Shown here piece after piece: positions 37,594 through 50,112 of a stretch of DNA of 64,000 nt. Positions within the stretch are counted from its first letter, which is position 1. Every line of letters begins with the position of its first letter. Origin of the DNA: Acanthornis magna (lineage: Eukaryota > Chordata > Aves > Passeriformes > Acanthizidae). The notes under the pieces are model-generated. The model searched no databases, was not told the origin of the DNA, and saw only the letters and a list, made by a program, of their open reading frames with translations. The position numbers were made by a program, and so were the translations under genes. The DNA lies in the NCBI GenBank assembly GCA_036785705.1, contig JAWUZG010000056.1, forward strand, positions 17,590,001 to 17,654,000, written 5' to 3'.

Positions 37594-40500
37594 TATCACC
37601 AGAGGTCTGCAGCTGAGCCACCGTCTCGGGATGGTGCTGTGGGGTGACCTCAGAGGTCCCTGGCTCAGCTCCTGTTGGCTTGTAGGCTTTTGCTTGGCTT
37701 GGGTTTATAAAGCTGAGGTGCCAATATTGCCTTTCCTCCTGAGCTGGAAGCATTTCCTTGCCTTCTCCTGCCTGTTTAGATCCACCTCTTTTCCTGGTCC
37801 AAACACAGCCTTTGTAGCCAGAGCTGTCATTTTGGAAGGCACAGTTTCAGGGCCTGGTTTATGACCAGAGGTGCTGTGCCTCATCAAGATGAGTCCCAAG
37901 CCTCCCAGATTTGAATATGTTGGAGGATCTGGGTCTGGGAGAACCCAAACAGTGAGATATTATAGTCACTGAGGGATTCTGTAACATAAAAGTACAAACA
38001 GCTCTTGGGTTTCCACACGTCCTTTGCACACCCAGTTGGGGTTGTCCACTCCTCAGATCTGCAGACTTTGCAGGATATTTGCATTCTTTGCATGTTAAAA
38101 CTCTGGCCTTTCCCTTGAATTCTTCCATTAGCAAAGCATTTTACATTCCTCTGCCATCTGCAGTTTAATATATATTATATATAAATCTGGATTTACGGAA
38201 AATGCCTTTACTTATTTTTCAACTTCTTTTGGGGCGTTTATTGGAGAAGATGCATTTGGCCTGGCAGGCTGGGAGGCAAGGCTGGGCTGCAGGACAACTG
38301 GGGTTTGTTTTCAGGAGAGGAGATCTCTCTAGAGAAGCAGGATTGTTTCCACTGAAGATTTACTGTCTGGCACAGCCCAGTACAAGTTCCAAACCCTCCA
38401 ACATGGAGCCATTGCGAGACTCTTAAGACACAAGGCCACAATTTTCTCCCTTTCTGGGAGAATTTTTAATCTGGGCCAGCACTTCATTTTGGGGTTTGGC
38501 TCGGCAGTGGAAGTGGAGCTACTCTCTAATTTCTGGATGTTAGATGGTGAGCTGGTTATTGAATGTTTGCTGTGTGGACATGCTGCTGCAGTTTAATAGG
38601 AGGTTGCAGGGAAAACAAGCAGCAAGGAGACAAAGTCTCCGGGTGATCCACCGACATTCCTGCTGCTCTTTGGACAATGGTAGGACTGGTGGCTTTTGGA
38701 GGAGTCTGGCTCAGCCTCAGACTGGATTTGTAGAGCTGCTGTGGGTGAGTAGGAATTCAAAGAACAAAGCAAGTCTGGCCAGATTGTAAGGGACTCCCTT
38801 TCTCCAGAAATTTGGCACTGTGTGAGAGCCAGGTTAACACAGGTGTCGCTTGGAATGTTTTGAAGGAACCAATACTGCTGGAACTCTTTAACCTGTTCCA
38901 GAGAATGCAAATTAAATGCAATTATTTATTGGCTGCTGAATGCTGCTGGATTTTTGGGTTTACAAATTAATCCCTCCCAGTTCCAAACTGCCTGCAGGAC
39001 TGAGATACTTGATATAACCTGAAGTGAGAGAGGAATCACTCTGTCCATGTCCAGCCCACCTCCAGGTATCGTTTTCCCTCACAGGACACCAGCACCTAAA
39101 GTGTGAGTTAAAAACAGGTGCTGCAGAGCCTGTTCCAGCCAAGGAACCTTCTGGGAGCACTGAGGAGCTGAGTGCCATGGGAACGTGAAAGGCATTGATG
39201 TGTGGTTTTCCTCAATGCTGCCCGATCAAGCTGAAGGCTTGGTCCAGTGCCCTTTGGCAGCTGCTGAGGTGGGAGCATGATTTACCCCCTTGCAGTGATA
39301 CTAAAGCTGTAACCTATATCTACAAATTAAAGTCAAGGATTTATGAAGCTTGGAATATTTTACCCATGCCTCTGAACTGCCAAGTGGAACTATTCTGGGC
39401 TGCAACCCAAAACATAGTTTACTGAAATTCCACTGCTTTAATGATGACTTTTTTTTTTTCCTATAGAAAACAATATGAAACATTCTACCATCCAAACATA
39501 ATTACATTCTGCATCTGGAATTTGTTGATGTTTCCTTTTGCTGCTCATACACATTCAGTTCAATGAAACGGTTGGTGTGTGCTGTCGTATCCTAAATCTT
39601 GGTTGCTGTCGGTGGTTAGAGCTCTTGCATTACGAAAGAGAACTGTTGGATGGTGAATTCCGGTGGCTACTGTGTGGAAGGAGCACTGTTCTGTCCTTTT
39701 TCTCAGAGGGTTTGAAGAAGTAGGTCAGTCAGGCTGAAATATGTCTTGGGAATGAAGGTGAAACCATTTGGGTGTGCATCACTGAACAAGGTCCACGTCC
39801 TGCGTGCGCAGTCAAGGCTCCTGCAGCTCTCACTCAGCAGGGATGCTGCAATTAGAATGGAAAAGGCACCCAAATCTACACTTGACAGAGACAGGAGTGT
39901 GAATCTCTTACAAAATGGTGCTTGCTGTGGCTCCTGGAAGAGTAGGAAGAGGCTACAGCCCGTGGCCCACCAGTGCCTTGAGGAGAATCCTGCTCCCCTT
40001 GCTGGAGCTGGATTGGAAATATGTGTGTTTTATTTCTTTTTTGTTAGTCACATCCCCAGATCATCTCCTGGAGAAGTCTCACGTGATGAGGATGGTATGA
40101 AGCAGGAGATGGGAGATCTTTAGACAGCCAGAGTTACAGGCCTGATGAGTGAATCTGATCAGTTGTGTTAGACAGAAGAAAAAATGGGAGAGAAAAAGTG
40201 ATTTGATACACTTCTGTGGGTACTGCTTGCATAGATTTCAGCAGACCGAAGTTTCCTCCGGCTCTAAAGGACTCTCCAGCCCATTTAGCTACAGTGGAAA
40301 TGAGGCTGGCCTTAGGATGGTGTGTGAATGGCATTTTCTCTGGAATGCCTTAATCCGATGTAGTCATGAGCAGTTCCACGAGAGTCAGAAAAGCCAGGCT
40401 GCTCCTGCCTTCTGCCTGTGCAATTCAGTGCTTTCAGGGCTTTCCACACGTGTTTGTGTCTTTCAGCATTTTCCAATGAAGATCCCTTTCAGCCAGGGCT

Positions 40501-42448
40501 TTTCTGAAGTCATTTGGCCGAGTTTAGCTCCGTGCCTCTTGCCTGCGAGCTCAGACTGTGCGTGTGCTCAGCTCCGTCTGTCAGCAGCAGCCACTTTAAC
40601 CGGGCTGAGGATCCCGGCTCTGGAATCCCCCCGGGCTCCAGTTGTTACAGCACGATGGTGACAGGTGAGGGAGGCACATTGCAATGCCTGGAATGAAACC
40701 CAAAGGGGAGTCATTGTGCCTTAAACTTCCACTGTGCTTTTATGAGACCTACGGAGTCAACTTCATAGTTACCTGCTCAGCAGTATCTGCTGTGTGCTGC
40801 CTTTCGCTTCAGATGCTGAAGTTTGATCAGAGCTGCTTGTCCAGGAGCAGCCTCTTCACAGCAGGACTCAGAAGCAATTCCAGAACAGATTTCAGTCGGG
40901 CAGTGCAGTGATGTTGTCAGCAGTCTGTTATCCCAGTGAGCTGCCCCTATTCCGGCAGCCCCTGCGCTGGGTGAGGCCTATCACCTTTCCTTGTCCCGTT
41001 TGAGCCACTGGTGTCAATGAGGGCATCTCTGATCTTGCTTGTAAATGAGTCTGCTAAGGCCTGGGAGATGGGCAGAGGCCTCGATGAGCAGCCTGATGGA
41101 CACAGCAATGTCCACAGCAAAGCACCAGCCCAGAGTGAGCACAGCTACCTCTCTGCACTTACATCTTGCCCTCTGAGGATGCTCCCAAGTCATCTTTTTA
41201 GTGATACCCTTGAAGCTCACGAGCATTACACAAATGCCAGGATGTCGCCCTGGCTGGAAAGGAAGGGAATTTGGGAGAATATGAAGCACAAGGCTGGAAT
41301 AACAACTGAGAAAGTCCAGTCTTTGCAGTCACAGGTCACTGCAGCCTCTCATCTTCATTGTGAGTTTATAAACAACCATTTGAAACCACATTAACATTTT
41401 TTGTGTGGTTTCTCCTATCCTGTTGGAAGGCTGTGCCAGAATCTTTTTGCACCTTTTTCTCATTTCTAGCAGAAATTTATTAAAGGCTGGCTTGTAGCCA
41501 CTGCTTGTTGTGCAAATGTTTTCCTTCAGATGGGATGACTCTTCTTCCTGCTGATTGCTCTTCTGATTTATCTGCAGAGAGCCCTGTGTGCCTCCCTCAG
41601 CCTCACTTCTGGTGCATCCTAAAGGTGCATCTTTGCAGTGCCTGAGGGAGTGGTGCAGAGAATTCCAAGCTACTGCTTCCAGGTGCTGGGGAATGTGCTT
41701 TGCAGCCAGGTCCAAAAAGCTGTCTGTGCTTCATGACTTGGGTTTGTGTCCAGGGGCATTCCAGGTGTGTTCCTGTCCAGCTCGGACACAGCAGCTGCAG
41801 TGAAGGTGAAAATGTTGAAATGTATCCTGAATGTCCTCCTGCCTCATCACCTTGGGTTTGTTGGGGTGTCTCAGAGCTTTGAAGCAGATCCTCCCCAGCC
41901 CCTGCTGCCTTCCCGAGGCCGTTCCGTGTGTGATCAGCCAGGAACGGTTCACTCAGCCCTCATACTCCAGCAAACCACCAACTGCTTGATGGGATGTAAA
42001 ACCTGGAAGTTATTACAGTGAAATAACATCTCTTCCCATCCTAAAATTTGCTAAGCAGACGGGAAGGTTCAGGAATAATTCATCCCTATCAGTGCAGTGC
42101 CTGCCAGGCAGGCTGTCTGCCCCAGAAATCCGCGGGACAGAGCAGCAGTTACCTTGTCTGTCACTGGGAGATTTCCCTGTGTCCTTTACAGGCACTTGAC
42201 ACGGGGAACGCTGTGCTCGCAGCAACAATTGCATGTTAATGCAGGTTAATAGGAGTTCATGTGGCTGAGTCTTGAAACGCTTAGCTCTCCTTTTCTGTCT
42301 GCCTGACAGCTTTATTGCTGCAAATACACGGAGGAGCCAGTTCAATAAGCTGAGCACTATCAAAAGATTTTTCTTTATGGTCTTAAGAGGGCTTATCTGT
42401 AATTCCTGGCTGCACAGTCTTTGAAAACTATAATGTTACAGACAGTGA
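37594..42448. other. Intergenic, no gene recognised
   Basis: About 4.9 kb. Open frames up to 170 codons (40149-40661, + strand) have no family resemblance. No repeat recognised. Mixed base composition with several GC-richer stretches. Confidence 0.55.
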
Positions 42449-42503
42449 TTTTTTTCTTTTTTTTTTCCCTTTTTCTTTTTTTTTTTCTTTTTATTTTTTT
42501 TTT
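42449..42503. repeat. Long T-rich (pyrimidine) tract
   Basis: About 55 bases of T with scattered C and one A, on the + strand. It could be an old poly-A tail read in reverse, but no element body is recognisable next to it. Confidence 0.9.
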
Positions 42504-42616
42504 AACATGTGGTTTATTTTTAAATAAAGACATTCAGGGTCGTTGTTAAGTCTTTTTCCCCCTCAGGTTCTTAAGGGAAACTGCAGATTTGACACAGTTA
42601 TTTTGTTTTATCAGTC

Positions 42617-42659
42617 TGAGGCAATTTCATTGAATTACTCAATTTGAAAAATTGCCTCA
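42617..42659. other. Perfect 11-bp stem hairpin
   Basis: TGAGGCAATTT at 42617-42627 and its exact reverse complement AAATTGCCTCA at 42649-42659 enclose a 21-base loop that itself contains ATTGA...TCAAT. Could fold as a small hairpin; whether it is transcribed is unknown. It is short for a microRNA precursor. Confidence 0.6.
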
Positions 42660-45598
42660 ACAGTGCAAAGAGTTGAAATATTTCCTGGTGAACTGAACAA
42701 GTTTTGCTCTGATTCCCTCCACCAAGCACACTTCCTATCTGGCCAGGGCTGCACTAATCTGAGATTGCTCAGTCACCTCTTGTTGTTACTGTAGTAATTT
42801 GCTTGTTCTAACTGAGGATTTGCACTCACAGTTTGCATCATGAACTCCTTTATTTTAATTTCTGATCCAACCTGCTTCCATCATGCTCCCCTCTGGAGCT
42901 GGAAATGAGTGGGACACGCTTGTCCTGCTGTGACAGGGGGGATTCTGACATGGAAAACGCTGGCTGACAGCCAAGGAATGATCCCTGCCCAAAGGCCTTC
43001 CCTTCCCTAAATCCTCCCTCTTAGGAAAGGCACAAAGTGGCCTCAACCTGGTGGGACTTCAGAATGAATCTCAACATCACTTTGTTATGCTTTTACAGCT
43101 CCAATTCCATCCCTAGAAGAAGGGCAAAGATTGTGTGTCACATATAACTGCAAAAATGCCTGAGTAGAATGGGAAAAACCATTAAATTGAATACTGGCAC
43201 AACTGGGATGTATGAAGTAGCTACAGTTATCAATGTATTTATAGATAACCAAGTTTCTGTAACAGGCTACAGAAATGTTTGATGATTACTGTGGGCTCTG
43301 TGGTTCTGGGCTGTCTGGAGAAAGGCAACTTGAAAGTTCTGCATTCTCACCACGTGAAAATTTTAAAATTATTCAAGGTATCCAAGCTGAGCACCTGGTA
43401 ACTGAAACTTTTGAAATCAAGCAGTTTCTGTAAAAATGTCAAGTTTGGTTTTACAAAATGGCAGTGCTGATGTTGGAGTGGCTGATCCAAAGTGAGAGAT
43501 AAGCAGGAGAAAGGAACGGCTGCAAAACTCAAAACCGGCTGTAAATTTTTCTGCTTCATCTCATTTGAAGGAATATTTCAGATTATTGTCAATGTCAGTG
43601 GGGAAAATTCATTTCTGCTTTACACAAAGTCCGTGTGGAGTCCAGCTCTGAGGCAGAGGAGGAGGAACTGCCTGAGCCAGGGGTCTTAGGGAAACTCATT
43701 GTGACTTTCTGTTCACACACAGTTAAAGCCTGCGTGAGGCAGCAGCTCCTGCTGGGATCTTCCCACTGCTGAGAGGAGGTGATGGGGAGAACTGGCTGTT
43801 CTGCTCCTGCTTTGTTTCTGGAGACCAAAGAAGTGCAGCGTGACCCTAATTATATGAACTGGGCAGTTTCGACATCTTTTTCAAATTACAGAACTGAAAC
43901 TCTCAAATCCTTGGTGTATTCATCTCTTTTTAGATTTGGTGAACTGAGGAGCTCTTCACAGAGAGATGCTCCTTCCACATCCTGGGTCTGCATGGGGCTC
44001 ACTGCATTCCAAATCCATTTCAGTCTTGGAATACACTTCAAAATAACACTCTGAACTTCTTGTTTCCTTCCCCTTCCAAAAGCAGAGCCATCAGTGCTTA
44101 CCGAGAGCAGGGCTGTAACCAAATAAATATGGTCTTTCTATGCTGTGAGCGAGCCACGCTTTTGAGATATGATGTTCCCAGAAATGGTAGCAGACTTCTC
44201 AAAATTGAAAACCTCTGGACATTTTATTTATGCTCCTCTGTTAACAAATGCCTCATTTGATTGCTTTTAAATGTTGTGTTTCTGGAATGAAAATAGAATA
44301 CTGGCATTTAATTCTGTATGTGTTATTATTCCAGCCCAGGAGAAGGCTGGGAGATGTTTTTTTTTAAAGACTAGATTGTTTTAAGATCATTGTAAAGCCA
44401 AATGTTTAAATACTGACTGTTTTAACTTATTTCCAATACTCTGCAGTAATTGGTAGAAAGCCTGAATCTTTTTTCTATGAGTTCTTAAAAAGTCCTTATT
44501 TGATTGAAAAGTTTTATGTCGAAGTCTTGGCTAACTTGGTGTACAAGACCCTGGTGAAAATATCCTGCAGTCTGGAGTTTCTCTGATTGGTGATGCTGCC
44601 TTTTAACTAGACAGACTTTTCTGATCATGAAAAATAAATCTATAGGCAATTTGCTTGCCATGAAGCCATGAAGAAGTAGGATTTGGGTAGATTTTGATTA
44701 ATATGTCTAACGCAAAGTTTAGGAGTAAAGGGAATAGATGGCAAGCATTGGTATAGAAAGCTCTGAAAAGTGCCTTAGGTCCAAATATTTCTCTGAATTT
44801 TGGGAAAATATAAATCTCCCCCTGAAGTTCCTGACTGGTATTTTCTTTAAACACAGCAGGTTCTGTCCATGCTTTGCATGTGAACAATTGTGGTGCTGTT
44901 GGTTAGCCAGGACTTTAATCTGAGGTTTTACTTGCTCAGAGCTCTTCCGTGGATCTGGGCTTGTCTTAAAGGATCTTTCAATTATCCCAAGGGCCAGGTC
45001 TAACAGTTTTTTCAATTTACCTTTTATTAACTGTACTCTGGAGTAAAATCATGTTCTCTGTTAAGTGAAATCTCATTATTAGTCTGTGCTACTTTCTGCT
45101 TTTGCACATCTGTAAATGTTTTGAGGTGTAATTTTTTCTGAGATGGGATTTGCATGGTCAGTTGTAAGAAAAACACAGGTATTTACATTCCTATTCCACT
45201 TCCAGATCTTCATCTTGTCCTGAAAATTAAGGAGTGTTTTGGGTTTTTAATAAGCATTTCTATAGTTACCTGAAAAGCTTGAAATGAGGAATGAGTTACA
45301 AACATCCATCAGATGTGATATAGCTGGTATTTTTTTCTTTGTGCTCAAAAGAGTTAGAAACCTTCGAAAAAACTTTGTGCAAAGCTTTTAATTGGCATTT
45401 AAAATGTTTATCACTACTTAACTCGTAATTAGTGTCTAAATTTGTCAGCTCATATGGCATAGCTGCAGCTTCTTAGATCAGAAATGCTTTCTGTTTTCTG
45501 TCCAGCTGGTTTCCTGTAAAAGGCTGAATTATTCTAGCTTTTATGGGTCATTGTTAAAAATGGCAGGAAGGGTCATTGTTAAATATGTTTTCAGAACT
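42660..45598. other. Intergenic, no gene recognised
   Basis: About 2.9 kb of mostly AT-rich sequence. No exon, RNA gene or transposon seen. GGGTCATTGTTAAA is directly repeated at about 45546-45583. Confidence 0.55.
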
Positions 45599-45640
45599 TT
45601 GATAACCAGTTTATCAACTGATTCACATGTTTAATCAGTT
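45599..45640. other. Two adjoining inverted repeats with GATA and GATT cores
   Basis: TTGATAA-ccagt-TTATCAA (45599-45617) is immediately joined to AACTGATT...AATCAGTT (45616-45640). The first pair gives two opposed GATA cores (GATAA / TTATC). It may be a binding-site cluster or chance; no transcript evidence. Confidence 0.45.
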
Positions 45641-47269
45641 AATAGGTTTTCCTTTTCAGTGCATGGGAATTTCTTTGTTTATCTTAACTGAGTAACTGTT
45701 TCTACAGTGGAAAGAACTGTAGTTGACTGATAATCTTTTCAAATATGTGGAGTTTGCTCTTGTGATGCAACTTGCATGAACAGATCTGCACTGTTACTGC
45801 GAATCCTGTGTTTATAGGGAAGGGTCCATCAGAAGAAGGGTTTGGATGTGCATGGAACCCCAAAATGCTCTGGTATTCTGGGGATACAGGTCATGGAGCA
45901 AAAGTCATCAGGCACTTTATGATAAAGCTTTTTGTTTGTTAAAAACGAGGGACAGGTGCTTTCGAGAAGTGCCAAACATCTGCGGTTCCTCCTTTGCCTC
46001 ATCAAGATTTTTTTACAACGTACCTTATCAAAAGTGTCAAAAGGCACATGTTTAGCATGAAATATCTCCAAGAATCACCATCCTCTGCCTCTCTGGGCAC
46101 CTGTTTGGGGGCTGCACTGCTTTTCTGCTGAAAAGGTTTTTTGCTAATCTCCAATCTGAACCTGCCAAGGTGCAGTTTTTGATGTTGCCCCTTGTTCCAA
46201 CATCTGTCTCAAATGAGAAGTTTGGCTCTGTCATCGGTATCATTTCCCTCCCGGTAAGGGAGTTGTTCCTATCTCCTCTTAGATAACCTGTTATTAAATC
46301 ACCATCTCTTCATCAGGCCCGAGAGGCCAAGGCCATGCTCAGATGAAGCCCTCACTTGCTGAGAGCGCTCTTGGCTCATGTTCAGCTTGAAGAAGGTTTT
46401 TTTGCCATCCCCATTGTAATAAGGCCAGTCTGCTCCTGTGTTTATAAACAAACTCGAGGCCAGGCAGAACTGTACACTTTATTTTGCTTTTTTTCAGAAA
46501 GTAAATTCAGTGATGTTTGCTTTGTATGTAAAGTGCGACTTGGCATGAAATAATACACAGCAATAAAGTTGCAAAATTTGAGTTTACATAACATTTATCT
46601 GCCTTGAAATTGCAGATACTTAGTCCTGCAGCTCTCTGTTGGGTTTGTAGGAGAGCCATGTTCATGGAGTCACAGCAACTCCTGGGAATTGGCATCAGTG
46701 AGAAAGAGTCAGCAGCTTGTTCTGTGGATCTGGGATTTTTAGATATCTATTCATTCCTGCTGCTACATGAAGGAAACGTGTTGAGATGAACACAAGTCTA
46801 AGTAAAGCCCAAATTACCCTGGAAATCTGCAGGGATTTATTCTTTCCTGAGGCCACCAAAAAGCAGGAGGTGATGGGAGGGAAGCAATGGAATCTTGTGG
46901 ATGAGAAGAAAGCAGAAGTTAAGGGGTTAAGGCAGTTGTAGAACTTGTGTTGATTCAGCCACTGCTTCATATGGAGCATTAATTCAGTGATTTATTTGAT
47001 AACGCAAAACTTCCTAAGCCTTGAGCAGGATATTTAACTGTGGATATTGAAAACCAGTGATACCAATCCTGCTTATGGTGTTGGAGTAGTTACCTGTTTG
47101 AAAAACATGTTTCGTCAAAAAGTGATGCGTTTTTTAAAAGTGCTGCAGTGAAATGTGAAGATAAATTAAGTGTTACATTTGAGACATTTTGTTTTAAATT
47201 TATTGTCAATTTACTGATCTTTTCTACTAAAAAAACCTCCTCTATGATGGAGAGCCAGAAGCAAATACG
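45641..47269. other. Intergenic, no gene recognised
   Basis: About 1.6 kb. Unique-looking sequence without recognisable repeats. No coding match in any frame. Confidence 0.5.
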
Positions 47270-47626
47270 ATCGTCCAATTTGTTGCTGGAGCTTTCTGAA
47301 ATTTAAACCCAATTCATTAGGTACAACGTAGGTGTAGAGCGTGGGCAGTCATTAGGATTTCAACAGCAAATAATGCAGCCCATGAAACATCAGACTTATT
47401 TCCTTCTCATGTAAAACACAGTAATGCGTTTCACCCTGGCTAAATGCGCTCTTGAGCTTTTATGTCAGAGTGAATCATGATCTAACGCTCACCAGATTAA
47501 ATCTAAACGTTGCAGTATTTCCTTTCTAATTCTGGCTCTTCCCACTAGGATAATATTATTTGTCTCGTCAGTTATGTGCAAGTGTGAATGAGGAGATGTA
47601 GATTTTACATGTGTGCAAACAGCCAT
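47270..47626. promoter_or_regulatory. Candidate conserved non-coding flank of the CpG island
   Basis: Repeat-free sequence of even complexity leading into the CpG island. It contains scattered ATTA/TAAT cores (for example GCAAATAATGCAG, an octamer/homeodomain-like stretch, near 47366) and CATGATCTAACG. No exon or repeat fits. The call rests on context and look only; conservation was not tested. Confidence 0.3.
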
Positions 47627-47990
47627 GGAAGCGCGGCCCGCAGGGCCAGGCCTCCGCGAGGAGAAAAGCCCGCGCTAATTAGGTAAAACGCATAATAAGA
47701 TCCATGTCCGTCGGGCCGGCGTGGCCCAAAGACTTTTATTTGTGTGAATTCCCGGTCCAGCCGTGGAGGATCTCGCTCGCTCTCCGGGGAGGACCTTTGG
47801 GCCCATGCCCGGCGGGCCCCGAGCCGCCGGCGCAGCCGAGCGCGCCCTGAGCGGCTGCGACAGCGCGGCCACCTGCGCCAGCCTCGTTAGGGCCCGGCAG
47901 CCAAAGCGGGCCCAATTAGCGGCCCCCAAAGGCCCTCTCCAGCCAGCCATCACTAACACTCCCGATAAAATTTGACATCTTCCCCCCGCT
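47627..47990. promoter_or_regulatory. CpG island in the intergenic region
   Basis: I count roughly three dozen CpGs in about 360 bp, while the surrounding tens of kilobases are CpG-poor. It is built of GC-rich blocks (GAGCCGCCGGCGCAGCCGAG, GCGGCTGCGACAGCGCGGCC) with embedded AT-rich sites: CGCTAATTAGG at 47672, CGCATAATAAGATCC, and CCCAATTAGCGG at 47910. TTTTATTTGTGTGAATTCCC lies in the middle. Both strands are open for 70-110 codons, but neither reading resembles SMAD6 or any protein I know. Likely a regulatory CpG island: a distal enhancer or the promoter of a non-coding RNA. Confidence 0.6.
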
Positions 47991-48886
47991 CCCCCTGCCC
48001 CAAACTCCAATTAATTTCAGTGGTTTTACTGAGGGACCGTGGCTCTGCTGAAAAGGCAGAGGACTTTGCTTGGGTAATCAGCTTAAATACCGGCCCGTTT
48101 CCTGCCCTCGCTGCTCCAAACTTCCCATTTGGGAGACATAAATACTGTTTTTATTTTAAAATCTTTTTTATCTCCAATTTCCTCTGGTTTTTCTGATGTG
48201 CCTCGTACATGACTCGGTTTCAAAGGGCAGGATGGTGCAGCCTGTAAACTCGATGCAGACAGGAACTTTTAGGTTCAATGTTGATTGCCTTTATTGGAAG
48301 GAAGGGGTAATGAGGGGTTTCACATGGAAAAGGTACATCTTCTCTGACAGTCACAAACTGGTGATAATTAGGAAGAAATCCACAGTCTGATTTATTTTTA
48401 TACTTCTTGAACACTCTTGCCTAAACAAGCATTTTGCATCTCCTGCTGCAGTAGCAGAGCAATGATTTTTTTAAGTTAAAAAGAGGTAACAGCTGATTGT
48501 GTACATTTTTTAAAATCTGTTCATCTGAAGATATGCCAAGGTCTGGGCCAGCTGTAAGATAAGCTGTGAAATGCCAATATTCTGTATAGACAGAAGTTGT
48601 TTGTGAAGCACCTGTAATTCTGTATAATAAATAGTTCAGCTTCTGTCAGAGTTGGATTCTTCACTGTCCTTACTCAAGGGAATTGCCACTGAGTGGATGA
48701 GCTTTGTGGGATCAGGGTCTTTGCTCAGGTGAAAGACTTGAGTGTGTTTAATTTTAGGAGGCTAAGCTGTGGAAACATTCCTGTGCTTCAAATTATGTGT
48801 GCACACCATTTTATTCTTGTATTCACCATAAATATTTTGTTCATCAGACATAAACTGATGGGCGAATTCTGTTTTCCAGAAAGAGA

Positions 48887-48922
48887 GTTTGGGATCAGTT
48901 GGGGATCAGTTTGGGGATCACT
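48887..48922. repeat. Three-copy 12-bp tandem repeat
   Basis: TTTGGGATCAG, TTGGGGATCAGT and TTGGGGATCACT follow one another directly. Confidence 0.9.
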
Positions 48923-50061
48923 GCTTTTGAGTGTTTGTTTCTTTTAATGATCAGTATTTCTCTAAATTATTATTCTCTCTTTTTCTTACCAGGCAGTAAC
49001 AGTTGGCCTAGAGGACAAAGTGTCCTCCAGCCACAATCCCATGCCGTGGCTATCAGTGCCTTGGGAATCAGGCACATGGTGACCTCCAGAGATGGCAGCC
49101 AGCAGCAAAGCCACAGGACCTGCAGTGACACAGCACAGCAAAAGTGAGTGTATCCCTCTCTCCCCAGCCAACACACCGCCCTCAGATATTCCCTCCCACC
49201 CTTTTAGGGATCTGCTAAAACTGGCCCATGTTTTTATACCAGAGGCTGTCAAGCGACACTACACAGGAGTCAGAAAATTGTTCATGGACTCCACACAGAT
49301 TTCTGGAGGCAGGTACATGTCACCTGCTAGGAGAGCTTCATTTTCTAGGACCCATGTGGCTGTTCTGGGATCTGCATGGACTGTTAGGAAGCGTGGTAGG
49401 AACACAGCATGTGGTTGGCAATCTGTGTTTGGGACCCAAGTGAAATCTCCTGAGAACTGCTCAGAAGCTCCTCCAGTGTTAAGGAGAAGTGTTCTGCAGG
49501 GAAACCAAACTTTTCATCCCACCATTTTATTTCAAAAGGAAGGGGCTGGCTGGTGTTGATGTTAATCATATTATTTGACTGGAAATGGCTTTGGGTTCCA
49601 CATCCAGAGTTTTCCATCCAACAGCTGGACCCAGCTCAGCTCCTACAAGGGCACTAAAATAAATTGACAGACATGTGAGACTTGCATAAGAACTTCCAAA
49701 CCCAAGTTTAGGAAGATGAGTGGCAGTCAAGCTTTCCCAAGCATGAGCACGTTAACAGTAATGGTTGAAGGGGGATTTTTTCTGGGGGGAAGGTGTAATG
49801 TTCTTCACCTCATGGCAGCAAAGCCAGGATTCCCTTCCATCTATCCCAACCAGAAATGGATAATACCTTTTCCTGACTAAGTTTTAGGGAAAAGCATACT
49901 CTGTTCCCAGGTGTTTGAGAATTGAAGAATTACCTTTTTTTAATGTCTTTTATTGATGTCAGTTTACACATTTATTACCTTTTTTTTAATGTTATTCCTG
50001 TGTGCTGCTATTTCTCCAGTGCCAGTTTTCTAGCATTGCTTAATGATGAATCATGAACATT

Positions 50062-50112
50062 AACTTTATATATGTGTAATGCTTTATATATATACACACA
50101 TATATATTTATA
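50062..50112. repeat. (TA)/(CA) dinucleotide-rich stretch
   Basis: Alternating TATATA and CACACA runs, imperfect, within AT-rich DNA. Confidence 0.85.

Noticed and set aside
42449..42503. Poly-A tail of a processed pseudogene (minus strand)
   Set aside because: No gene-like body or target-site duplication is recognisable next to the T-rich tract.
47675..48010. Reading the CpG island as SMAD6 exon 1
   Set aside because: Neither strand encodes anything like the SMAD6 N-terminus or MH domains as I know them, and the reading runs into AT-rich non-coding sequence without a good splice site.
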